Source of the DNA: Oxalobacteraceae bacterium
GTDB lineage: Bacteria > Pseudomonadota > Gammaproteobacteria > Burkholderiales > Burkholderiaceae_D
DNA length: 8,618 nt
Direction: 5' to 3'
Assembly: GCA_947446335.1 (NCBI GenBank)
Contig: CANFGA010000104.1
Coordinates: 1-8,618 of the forward strand
Shown piece after piece: positions 1 through 6,496 of the stretch; within the stretch, counting starts at the first letter, position 1; each line of letters starts with the position of its first letter. Made by a program: the position numbers and the translations under genes. A model generated the notes under the pieces. The model was not told the DNA's origin. It made no database searches and worked only from the letters and a program-made list of their open reading frames with translations.

Positions 1-2784
1 GAAGGGGATGAACACGGTATCAGGGCCGACGCCGTAGGTGATCTTGGCCTTGACCTTGATCCGCGCGCCAGTTGGCGTGGCCACGATGCAGTATTCGCCG
101 TTGCGGATGCCACGGTCGGCTGCAGTCTTTGGATTGATCTCGACAAAGTTATCCTGCTGCAATTCAGCCAGCCACGGATTGGAACGGGTTTCCTCGCCGC
201 CGCCCTCGTACTCGACCAGGCGACCGGAAGTGAGGATGATCGGGAATTTCTCGGCCAGCTTCATTTCCACGTTCTTGTCCTGGATCGACTTGTAGAGCGT
301 CGGCAGGCGCCAGAAATTCTTCTTGTCGTCGTGGGTCGGATACTTGGCGACCAGGTCGGGCCGGGTGCCGTACAGCGGCTCGCGATGCAGCGGCACCGGA
401 TCCGGGAAGTTCCAGACCACGGCGCGCGCCTTGGCGTTGCCGAACGGATGCACACCATGCACCTTGATGCAAACGCGCTGTATGCCGCCCGACAGATCGG
501 TTTTCCAGTTCTTGCCCTCGGCTGCCACTTTCTCGGCTGCAGTCAAATCATCCCACCAGCCCAGTTTCTTCAGCAGCACATGGTCGAATTCCGGATAGCC
601 GGTCGTGATGTCGGCACCCTTGGAATGGGAACCATCTTCGGCCAGCAAGCTTACGCCATCGCGTTCTACGCCAAAGTTGGCGCGGAAGTTGCCGCCGCCA
701 TCCATCACGTGGGCCGACGTGTCGTACAGGATATGGGTGCCGGGATGCTTCATTTCCGGCGTGCCGTAGCAAGGCCATGGCAAGCCGAAATAGTCGCCCG
801 TCGTGTCATAGCCGGTCAATGCATCCTTGCCGCCCTTGGAGCGCATCGTCTTCACATCGAACATGTGCATGTTGCGCATGTGCGCCTTCAGACGCTCCGG
901 TGATTGACCTGTGTAACCGATGGTCCAGTTGCCGCGGTTAATTTCGCGCAACATGTCTTCCGGCTCCGGTTCCATCATCCCGCCCTTGGCTGGCACCAGC
1001 TTGATCTTGGCGACGAGTTCCTTGGCAAAGCCCAGTTTCTCGGCCAGTTGATACATGATCATGTGGTCGGTGCGCGACTCGAACAGCGGCTCGATGACTT
1101 TTTCGCGCCATTGGACCGAGCGATTCGACGCCGTCACCGAGCCCGAGGTCTCGAATTGCGTCGCTGCCGGCAACAGATACACGGCGCGGTTGGGATTCAA
1201 TTCCTGGCCCTCGACCTTCATCGCCGCCATCGCCGCAGTGGCCGATGGATATGGATCGATCACGACCAGCAGATCGAGCTTGTCGAACGCTTTTTTCATG
1301 TCCAGGCCGCGGGTCTGGGAATTGGGCGCATGGCCCCAGAACACCATCGCCTTGACATTGCTGTCTTGATCGATGAATTCGTTCTTTTCCAGCACCGCGT
1401 CGACCCAGCGCGACACCGTGACGCCAGACTTTTCCATCATCGCTTGCGAGGCGAAGCGGCTCTTGATCCACTCGTAATCGACGCCCCACACCGTGGCCCA
1501 ATGCTTCCAGGCGCCGGCCGACAAACCATAATAGCCGGGCAGCGAATCGGGATTCGGACCGACGTCGGTAGCGCCTTGTACATTGTCGTGGCCGCGGAAA
1601 ATGTTGGTGCCGCCGCCGGACTTGCCGATGTTGCCGAGCGCCAGTTGCAAGATGCACGAAGCGCGCACCATCGCATTGCCGATCGTGTGCTGGGTCTGAC
1701 CCATGCACCACACCACCGACGAAGGACGGTTCAAGGCCATCGTCTGGGCGACCTTGAACACTTCGGCTTCCGGCACGCCGCACACTTCTTCGACCTTGTC
1801 CGGTGTCCATTTCGCCACTTCGGCGCGGATCTGATCCATGCCGTAGACGCGATCGTTGATGTATTGCTTGTCTTCCCAGCCATTTTTGAAAATGTGGTAG
1901 AGCAAGCCATAAACAAACGAAATATCGGAGCCGGAGCGCAGCCGCACGTACTGATCGGCCTTGGCCGCAGTGCGCGTGAAACGCGGATCGACGACGATCA
2001 TCTTGCAACCGGTTTCCTTGGCGTGCAACATGTGCAGCATCGACACCGGATGGGCTTCCGCCGCATTCGAGCCGATGTACATGACCGCTTTCGAGTTCTG
2101 CATGTCGTTGAAACTGTTGGTCATCGCGCCATAACCCCAGGTATTGGCAACCCCGGCGACCGTCGTCGAATGGCAGATGCGGGCCTGATGATCGCAATTG
2201 TTGGAGCCAAAGTACGACACGAACTTGCGCAGCAACTGCGCCTGCTCGTTGTTGTGCTTGGACGAACCGACCCAGAATACCGAATCGGGTCCGCTGGCCT
2301 TGCGCATCTCGAGCAGGCGGGCGGAAATTTCGCTCAGCGCCACGTCCCAGCTGATGCGCTGGTATTTGCCATCGACCATCTTCATCGGATACTTCAAGCG
2401 ATACTCGCCGTGACCATGCTCGCGCAGCGCGGCACCCTTGGCGCAATGCGCGCCGAGGTTGATCGGGGAATCAAACACCGGCTCTTGCCGGGTCCAGACG
2501 CCGTTTTCGACGATCGCATCCGTGGCGCAACCGACTGAACAGTGGGTGCAGACGGTGCGCTTGACTTCGATCTTGGTGCCTGGCTTGGCAGCATCGCTTG
2601 CGCGCGCCTTCTGGATCAAGCCCAGTTGCGAAGCAGCGATGCCGGCGCCGATGCCGATGCCGGAACGTTTGAGAAAAAGGCGACGATCCATCGTTGGCAT
2701 GGCGCGCGCAAGGCTGCTGGCCAAACTGGATGAAAAACGCGTGTTGGAACGCTGACCTGACTGGCCTTTGCGTGTCAATAGCAT
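1..2784 (-). CDS. fdhA: Formate dehydrogenase catalytic (alpha) subunit, Tat-exported, Cys type; 3' end cut by window
   Basis: This is the molybdopterin-dependent subunit that oxidises formate to CO2, predicted periplasmic. The frame is open for 928 codons and leaves the window at position 1 without a stop. Seen in the sequence: a twin-arginine motif DRRLFLK at residues 33-39 with a hydrophobic stretch and an ARA-S cleavage-like site near 62; an N-terminal [4Fe-4S] motif Cys79, Cys82, Cys86, Cys114; the molybdenum-ligand motif ARICHSTTVAG with Cys204 followed by His205; a pterin-binding stretch GNIGKSGGGTN at 384-394; and the C-terminal dinucleotide-binding domain starting about 848. The E. 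coli FdnG family has selenocysteine at the Cys204 position. The start at 2784 is chosen for GAGG five bases upstream; in-frame Met29 and Met32 lack a ribosome site. It lies 13 nt after fdhX. Probably only the last few dozen residues are missing, judging from family length. Beta and gamma subunit genes are expected next, outside the window. Confidence 0.95.
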   Translation of the reverse strand, partial: MLLTRKGQSGQRSNTRFSSSLASSLARAMPTMDRRLFLKRSGIGIGAGIAASQLGLIQKARASDAAKPGTKIEVKRTVCTHCSVGCATDAIVENGVWTRQEPVFDSPINLGAHCAKGAALREHGHGEYRLKYPMKMVDGKYQRISWDVALSEISARLLEMRKASGPDSVFWVGSSKHNNEQAQLLRKFVSYFGSNNCDHQARICHSTTVAGVANTWGYGAMTNSFNDMQNSKAVMYIGSNAAEAHPVSMLHMLHAKETGCKMIVVDPRFTRTAAKADQYVRLRSGSDISFVYGLLYHIFKNGWEDKQYINDRVYGMDQIRAEVAKWTPDKVEEVCGVPEAEVFKVAQTMALNRPSSVVWCMGQTQHTIGNAMVRASCILQLALGNIGKSGGGTNIFRGHDNVQGATDVGPNPDSLPGYYGLSAGAWKHWATVWGVDYEWIKSRFASQAMMEKSGVTVSRWVDAVLEKNEFIDQDSNVKAMVFWGHAPNSQTRGLDMKKAFDKLDLLVVIDPYPSATAAMAAMKVEGQELNPNRAVYLLPAATQFETSGSVTASNRSVQWREKVIEPLFESRTDHMIMYQLAEKLGFAKELVAKIKLVPAKGGMMEPEPEDMLREINRGNWTIGYTGQSPERLKAHMRNMHMFDVKTMRSKGGKDALTGYDTTGDYFGLPWPCYGTPEMKHPGTHILYDTSAHVMDGGGNFRANFGVERDGVSLLAEDGSHSKGADITTGYPEFDHVLLKKLGWWDDLTAAEKVAAEGKNWKTDLSGGIQRVCIKVHGVHPFGNAKARAVVWNFPDPVPLHREPLYGTRPDLVAKYPTHDDKKNFWRLPTLYKSIQDKNVEMKLAEKFPIILTSGRLVEYEGGGEETRSNPWLAELQQDNFVEINPKTAADRGIRNGEYCIVATPTGARIKVKAKITYGVGPDTVFIPF

Positions 2785-2797
2785 GGGAACCTCGACT

Positions 2798-2989
2798 TTA
2801 AATAGTGGTAGTACGGTAATATTTTTTGACGTGCTCGGTCAGGCGATAGCCCGTACCGGCCGGCTCTTCAGGCAAGGCTGCCTCCGGCGACGCTGTTGTC
2901 GATGACAATTTCACCGCCACGCCTGCGGCAGCGACGAGACCCAGGCCAGCAAAGAAGCTGCGCCTGACGATTTTTTTTGGTTCGGCCAT
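2798..2989 (-). CDS. fdhX: Small Tat-signal protein associated with formate dehydrogenase (FdhX type)
   Basis: This 63-residue protein has a twin-arginine motif (IVRRSFFAGLG, residues 8-18), then a hydrophobic Ala/Val/Leu helix to about residue 27, a short Ala/Pro/Glu linker, and a C-terminal block YRLTEHVKKYYRTT. That arrangement is typical of the 'formate dehydrogenase region TAT target' family, which is found directly upstream of fdhA in many proteobacteria. It has no cofactor-binding residues and its biochemical role is not established; it may escort FdhA or anchor it at the membrane (inference). The start at 2989 is preceded by GGGAG with a five-base spacer. An upstream in-frame ATG at 3004 has no ribosome site and would place extra residues before the Tat motif. 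It is separated from fdhA by 13 nt and is almost certainly co-transcribed with it. Confidence 0.88.
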   Translation of the reverse strand: MAEPKKIVRRSFFAGLGLVAAAGVAVKLSSTTASPEAALPEEPAGTGYRLTEHVKKYYRTTTI

Positions 2990-3025
2990 ATTGGCTCCCA
3001 GCATGATGAATGCGAAATAAGTACG

Positions 3026-3043
3026 TCGATGGGAATACATCGA
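3026..3043. repeat. Inverted repeat in fdhX leader (TCGATG-6 nt-CATCGA)
   Basis: A perfect 6-bp inverted repeat with a 6-nt spacer lies 37-54 bases upstream of the fdhX start. It could form a small hairpin in the 5' untranslated RNA or act as a protein-binding site. It is short enough to be chance. Confidence 0.3.
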
Positions 3044-3055
3044 TGCATTTGTTGA

Positions 3056-3078
3056 GCGGCGAGAAAGCGCCGCGCTTT
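3056..3078. repeat. Interlocking inverted repeats in fdhX leader
   Basis: Two overlapping perfect inverted repeats share bases. The first is AAAGCGC-C-GCGCTTT on the plus strand (3064-3078), arms of seven with a single central base, more like an operator than an RNA hairpin. The second, read on the minus strand, is GCGGCG-CTTTCT-CGCCGC (3073-3056), a 6-bp stem with a 6-nt loop that could fold in the transcript. Both cannot form together as RNA. No T-run follows on either strand, so this is not a classical terminator. A similar AAAGC-N6-CTTTG outline occurs upstream of mrp. Confidence 0.45.
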
Positions 3079-3121
3079 GTTTCTTCAAATTAACACATCT
3101 TAATCAAAACAGACATCCGTA

Positions 3122-3127
3122 TTTATA
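3122..3127 (-). promoter_or_regulatory. Possible -10 element for fdhX-fdhA
   Basis: The minus strand reads TATAAA inside the AT-rich part of the torD-fdhX gap, about 130 bases upstream of the fdhX start. No TTGACA-like hexamer lies 16-18 bases upstream, so a promoter here would need an activator, or this could be chance in an AT-rich stretch. Nearby, minus-strand TTGATTAAGATGTG (3107-3094) resembles one good half of an FNR site, TTGAT-N4-ATCAA, but the other half matches only in two positions. Neither assignment is secure. Confidence 0.22.
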
Positions 3128-3148
3128 CTATGAATGTCAGTTATTTGC

Positions 3149-3763
3149 TCAGGCCATGTCAAAGGCCACCATTTCAACTTCGAAAAAAGAACGCGCCAGA
3201 TGCGCCACGTGTCGGTAAAAAAATGCATCCGGATGCGATTCGATCGCGTCGCAGGCGCGCAAGACCCATTGCTGCATGTGATCGGCAAAGAATCGTCTTT
3301 GCGCGGCCAGGTTGGCATGCACGACATCGTCGGACGCGATCAGATAGCGCATCACTTCGCACAGCGTGCCGATATGGTCTTCGCTCTCCACCACCGCATC
3401 TGCGCGTTCGATGCCGAGCGCTGCGAGATCGGTGCGCAGCAGCGCCAGCGGTTTTTCCATCAAGAATCCGGCCAGATAATACGAGCCATACAGCATCACT
3501 TCGGGCTTGCCCACGCCGATGAACAGATGCTCGTATTCTTCGCGCACTTCTTCTTCGTCGGCGCCCTTGCAGGCGTCGACCAATTCGCTCCACGCCATCT
3601 CCAGCACCGCGTCGCCCGCGGCATCGCTGGCGCCGATGGCATCCAACATCGGCTGCGATGCCGGCATTGAAAACAGGCTGGCCAGCACGCCATACAGATC
3701 GGCGCGCGCAGTTTCCTCGCCCTGATCGGCGCTTTCAAACATCATGGTCTGGGCTGTGCTCAT
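3149..3763 (-). CDS. TorD-family cytoplasmic chaperone for formate dehydrogenase maturation
   Basis: This 204-residue all-helical protein matches the TorD/DmsD/NarJ family, dedicated chaperones that bind a molybdoenzyme's Tat signal and hold it until the molybdenum cofactor is inserted. Visible family features are the EEYEHLFIGVGKPEVMLYGSYY block at residues 76-96, split here as EEYEHLFIGVG and KPEVMLYGSYY; an acidic-His motif ESEDHIGTLCEVMRYLI near 126-142; and a QRRFFADHMQQWV segment at 155-167. The length is normal for the family. There is no signal peptide, as expected for a cytoplasmic partner. Its ATG overlaps the stop of the upstream ferredoxin-like gene as ATGA, with no strong ribosome site, pointing to translational coupling. 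The likely client is FdhA, encoded two genes downstream (inference from context). Confidence 0.9.
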   Translation of the reverse strand: MSTAQTMMFESADQGEETARADLYGVLASLFSMPASQPMLDAIGASDAAGDAVLEMAWSELVDACKGADEEEVREEYEHLFIGVGKPEVMLYGSYYLAGFLMEKPLALLRTDLAALGIERADAVVESEDHIGTLCEVMRYLIASDDVVHANLAAQRRFFADHMQQWVLRACDAIESHPDAFFYRHVAHLARSFFEVEMVAFDMA

Positions 3764-5892
3764 TTGGGTCGCTTCATGTCGAGTATCGAGGGTTCATTCT
3801 TGCCGTCCATCATGTCGATCACGCGGCAATCGGAACACATCTTGATGCGATCGATGTTGCCGGCAAACGCGCCATGCAACGAGAGTTTGCTGACCATGTT
3901 GTCGATCATTTGCAAGGTGCCGAACGGCTTGGAGCAACGGATGCAGTGATAAGGCTGCGCTTCATTGAGGACGACCGGCTGGCGTACGGTGGCGCTCAGC
4001 AAAAGGCGCGGCGTGAGGCTGATCGCATGCTCCGGACAAGTCGTTTCGCACAGGCCACACTGGACGCAATTTTTTTCAACGAAACGCAATTGCGGCAAAT
4101 CGGCGTTATCCATCAATGCCGATGACGGGCAAGCCCCCACGCACGACATGCACAGCGTGCAGGCGCTGGTGTTGACGTTGACCTTGCCGTACAGGGCGCC
4201 GGCCGGCAGCGCGATTTCTTCGGGCTTGAGCGGCAAAGGCGTGTGCTTGAGCAAATGGTCGAGCGCGAAATCGAGGGCGCTGCGCTTGTCCGCGCCAACA
4301 TGGAAAGTGGCGCGCACGCGCGGCGCCTCGGCCGGCACCAAGGCCTGCAGCGCCGCATCAAGTTGGCTCGGCGTGCTCGCATGCACCAAGGTGAAATGCT
4401 GGCCCGGGTAACCGAGGCCGGTGACGATGGTTTGCGCCAGCATGACTTGCTGCTCCAACGCCGCCACATATTGCGGCGCCTCTTCCCCGGTGAGCAAGAT
4501 GACGATGTTGGTGGCGCCATAAGCGAGCGCGGACAACCAGAGATCGATGCCGGTCGATGCCATGTGGTGCAAGTCAGTCGGAATCACCCGCGCCGGCATG
4601 CCCTTGAGCGTTTTCCCCGCTTGCGCCAGGCGCCCGAGCTGGCCTATCAATTTGCCGCCCTGTTCTGCGCTGTGCAGCAGCAGCGCAGCTTGCTTGCCGC
4701 CCGCCTTGGCATAGGTATCGAGCAAGGTCTTCAAGCGCAGTCCCATGTCGGGCGCGCGCGGATAGGCGTAAGCCAGCGCGCCGGATGGGCACACGGTGGT
4801 GCAAGCGCCGCAGCCGACGCACAGATTCGCATTCACCTTGATCTTGTTGCCATCGTGGCTGACCGCCTCGGCCGAGCATACTTCTATGCAGGCATTGCAG
4901 CCCACTTGCTTGTTGCGCCCGTGCGCGCACAATTTTTCCTTGTAGATGAAAAATTTCGGCTTCTCGAACTCGCCCACCATCCGCGACAGCTTGAGCGCAT
5001 CGTCGGCCTGGCGCATGACATCGAGGCCGGGTGCAAAATAGCCTTGCGGCAATTGATGGCTGCCCACCAACGGCTGCTCCGACAGATCGTAGATCAGATC
5101 GAAACTGCCATCGCGCGCGGTATCGGCGCGGTTGAAATCGATCGCACCGATCGCACCGCAAGCCTTCACGCAGTCATGGTGCGAGGTGCATTTGTTCAAG
5201 TCGATCTGGAAATCGAGGCCGATCGCATTTTCAGGGCAAGCGTCGACGCAGGCATTGCAGCGGGTGCAAATTTCCAGATCGATCGGATTGGCTTGCTGCC
5301 AGCGTGCGTTGAAGGCGCCCAGGAAACCGTCGATAGTGACCTTGGACCCGGAAAAGGTCGGATAATCGCGCTCGGCCAGCATCGGCGGGTTGAAGCTGTT
5401 CAAGTTGCCCGATCCACGTTGATCATCGTCGGTCAGCAACACGCTCACGTCTTGCTGCGCGGCGATTCTGTCGGCCCAAGGCAACACGCGCGCCGCCGGC
5501 CCCACCAGCAACACATGGCCGGCGGAATCGTAGTTCACGGTGGGCACCGGCTCCGGCTCCGGCAAGGCGGCAGCGGCCAGCAAGGCGGCGATCTTCGGCA
5601 ACGCTTGCCGGCCCTCGCTGCCCCAGCCACCGCTTTCGCGCAAATTGACGAAGCGAATCGGCGCCACCGATTTCACCGCCAGTTCGGAAAACAGCGCGCG
5701 TTCCTGGGTGCAGCCGACGACGACATCGTCGACCCCTGCCGCAGCGCTCAAGAAAGAGCCGACTTCGCGCCGGCACAGCGCGCTGGCGACGGCCAGCGCC
5801 GGCACGCCGAGCGCGTTGCCCAATTTTTCGCCGGAAGCGGCGTCGAGCGCCATGCTGCCATTGCAATTACAAACTTTGAATTGTGTGCTCAT
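3760..5892 (-). CDS. Multi-cluster 4Fe-4S ferredoxin-like protein of FDH accessory operons
   Basis: A 710-residue soluble Fe-S protein without a signal peptide, so cytoplasmic. Domains in order: an N-terminal region with VCNCNGSM (Cys8, Cys10), Cys40 and Cys61 in VVVGCTQE, resembling the N-terminal Cys pattern of heterodisulfide reductase HdrA; a ferredoxin motif Cys209/212/215/219; a partner motif with only three Cys (235, 241, 245); a motif Cys322/332/335/339; a motif Cys358/361/364/368; a Cys-poor domain about 385-520 (GIDLWLSALAYGATNIVILL at 448-467); two classic ferredoxin motifs Cys578/581/584/588 and Cys609/612/615/619; and a C-terminal CIRC-CSDC pair (650/653 and 686/689) like a zinc ribbon or rubredoxin knuckle. 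The start at 5892 is chosen because the family begins just before CNCN; the frame stays open upstream only inside DUF3306. It lacks a clear ribosome site and overlaps DUF3306 by 26 nt. It probably carries electrons to or from FDH or its maturation; the exact role is unknown. Confidence 0.88.
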   Translation of the reverse strand: MSTQFKVCNCNGSMALDAASGEKLGNALGVPALAVASALCRREVGSFLSAAAGVDDVVVGCTQERALFSELAVKSVAPIRFVNLRESGGWGSEGRQALPKIAALLAAAALPEPEPVPTVNYDSAGHVLLVGPAARVLPWADRIAAQQDVSVLLTDDDQRGSGNLNSFNPPMLAERDYPTFSGSKVTIDGFLGAFNARWQQANPIDLEICTRCNACVDACPENAIGLDFQIDLNKCTSHHDCVKACGAIGAIDFNRADTARDGSFDLIYDLSEQPLVGSHQLPQGYFAPGLDVMRQADDALKLSRMVGEFEKPKFFIYKEKLCAHGRNKQVGCNACIEVCSAEAVSHDGNKIKVNANLCVGCGACTTVCPSGALAYAYPRAPDMGLRLKTLLDTYAKAGGKQAALLLHSAEQGGKLIGQLGRLAQAGKTLKGMPARVIPTDLHHMASTGIDLWLSALAYGATNIVILLTGEEAPQYVAALEQQVMLAQTIVTGLGYPGQHFTLVHASTPSQLDAALQALVPAEAPRVRATFHVGADKRSALDFALDHLLKHTPLPLKPEEIALPAGALYGKVNVNTSACTLCMSCVGACPSSALMDNADLPQLRFVEKNCVQCGLCETTCPEHAISLTPRLLLSATVRQPVVLNEAQPYHCIRCSKPFGTLQMIDNMVSKLSLHGAFAGNIDRIKMCSDCRVIDMMDGKNEPSILDMKRPK

Positions 5893-6496
5893 CGGTATCG
5901 GGTAAGGGTTTTGAAGGGCTGGCGTCAATTTTGGCGTCAAGCTCGGCATCGGGGGCATCGGGTGAAACTGGCTCAAGCAGCGGCTGAGTCGATGAATCAT
6001 CACGTTCAAGCAATGGCTCAGTCGATGAATCCAGCGCGGACGGCTCGGGCGCAAGTTCGGTCTCGGCTTCCAGCTTCGAATCAAGCTGCGGCGGCGACAC
6101 CAGTTGCATCACCGGCTTTTCGAACATCGACACGGGATCGAGCACGCCCTTGGCATGCTCGAGCAGCGCCAGCATCGCCGCCGGCATCGGATCAGGCGTG
6201 TTGTAGTCGCCGATGTAAATGTCGAGGCCATCCATCAAGTTGAAATGCGGATCGGCAAACAGCTTTTTCATCGCGCCGCGCTGAACCATCTGATCCACGC
6301 CGCGCGCCATGAAAGGCGCATAGTCCGAGTCCCGGGTCAGGCCAGCAACATCGTCCATCGTCGGCGCTGCCGGGGGCGCAACCGGTTCAACAGGAACCAG
6401 CGGATCTTGCTGCGGCACAGCTGCACCCGCTGAAGCCGCCTGATCCGCTACCGGTTTTGGCTTGGCCCAGCGCGCGAAAAAGTTCTCAGCGGCCAT
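5867..6496 (-). CDS. DUF3306 domain protein, FDH-associated
   Basis: A 209-residue protein of unknown function. The N-terminal FFARWAKPK (residues 6-14) and the central block DVAGLTRDSDYAPFM to LFADPHFNLMDGLDIYIGDY (about 49-98) match the conserved core of DUF3306, a family that travels with DUF3305 and FDH genes. Residues 15-46 are a Pro/Ala/Val linker. After about residue 135 the chain is acidic, Pro/Ser-rich and probably disordered; it contains an 11-residue tandem repeat, DSSTEPLLERD / DSSTQPLLEPV at 156-177. There is no signal peptide or membrane helix. The start at 6496 has AGAAGG eight bases upstream, inside the DUF3305 coding region; an in-frame codon at 6541 is less likely. It overlaps DUF3305 by 11 nt and the next gene by 26 nt, so translation is tightly coupled. 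Confidence 0.85.
   Translation of the reverse strand: MAAENFFARWAKPKPVADQAASAGAAVPQQDPLVPVEPVAPPAAPTMDDVAGLTRDSDYAPFMARGVDQMVQRGAMKKLFADPHFNLMDGLDIYIGDYNTPDPMPAAMLALLEHAKGVLDPVSMFEKPVMQLVSPPQLDSKLEAETELAPEPSALDSSTEPLLERDDSSTQPLLEPVSPDAPDAELDAKIDASPSKPLPDTDEHTIQSL
5973..6031. repeat. 33-bp in-frame tandem duplication in the DUF3306 gene
   Basis: Two 26-base copies, 5973-5998 and 6006-6031, start 33 bases apart and agree at 23 of 26 positions. The period equals 11 codons, so the reading frame is kept, giving two DSST(E/Q)PLLE units in the disordered tail of the protein. The few differences suggest a fairly recent duplication. Confidence 0.85.

Larger units (their letters stand above)
2990..3148. 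other. 159-nt intergenic leader between torD and fdhX
   Basis: This gap separates the accessory-gene block from fdhX-fdhA. No ORF with a credible start was found. The torD-proximal half (about 3080-3148) is clearly AT-rich. The fdhX-proximal half contains GC-rich inverted repeats, listed separately. The ribosome site of fdhX is GGGAG at about 2995-2999. There is no GC-rich hairpin followed by a T-run on the minus strand after torD, so read-through from the upstream genes into fdhX remains possible. The composition suggests an additional promoter here, but no complete -35/-10 pair stands out. Confidence 0.6.

Noticed and set aside
904..2538. Long plus-strand open frame (544 codons) opposite fdhA
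   Set aside because: It is rich in His, Arg and Ala with no recognisable domain, and lies wholly antisense to a clear formate dehydrogenase gene. This is the usual shadow of GC-rich codon use.
3094..3107. FNR box upstream of fdhX
   Set aside because: Only TTGAT plus AT of the second half match (7 of 10 fixed positions), and it lies downstream of the only -10-like hexamer; too weak to call as a site.
5893..6084. Longer N-terminus for the ferredoxin-like protein (64 extra residues)
   Set aside because: The extra stretch lies inside the DUF3306 coding region, is Pro/Arg/His-rich, and comes before the conserved CNCN start region of the family.
4243..6243. Long plus-strand open frame (666 codons) opposite the ferredoxin-like gene and DUF3306
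   Set aside because: It has shadow composition (His, Arg, Gln, Ala), crosses the boundary of two real genes, and has no motif or ribosome site support.
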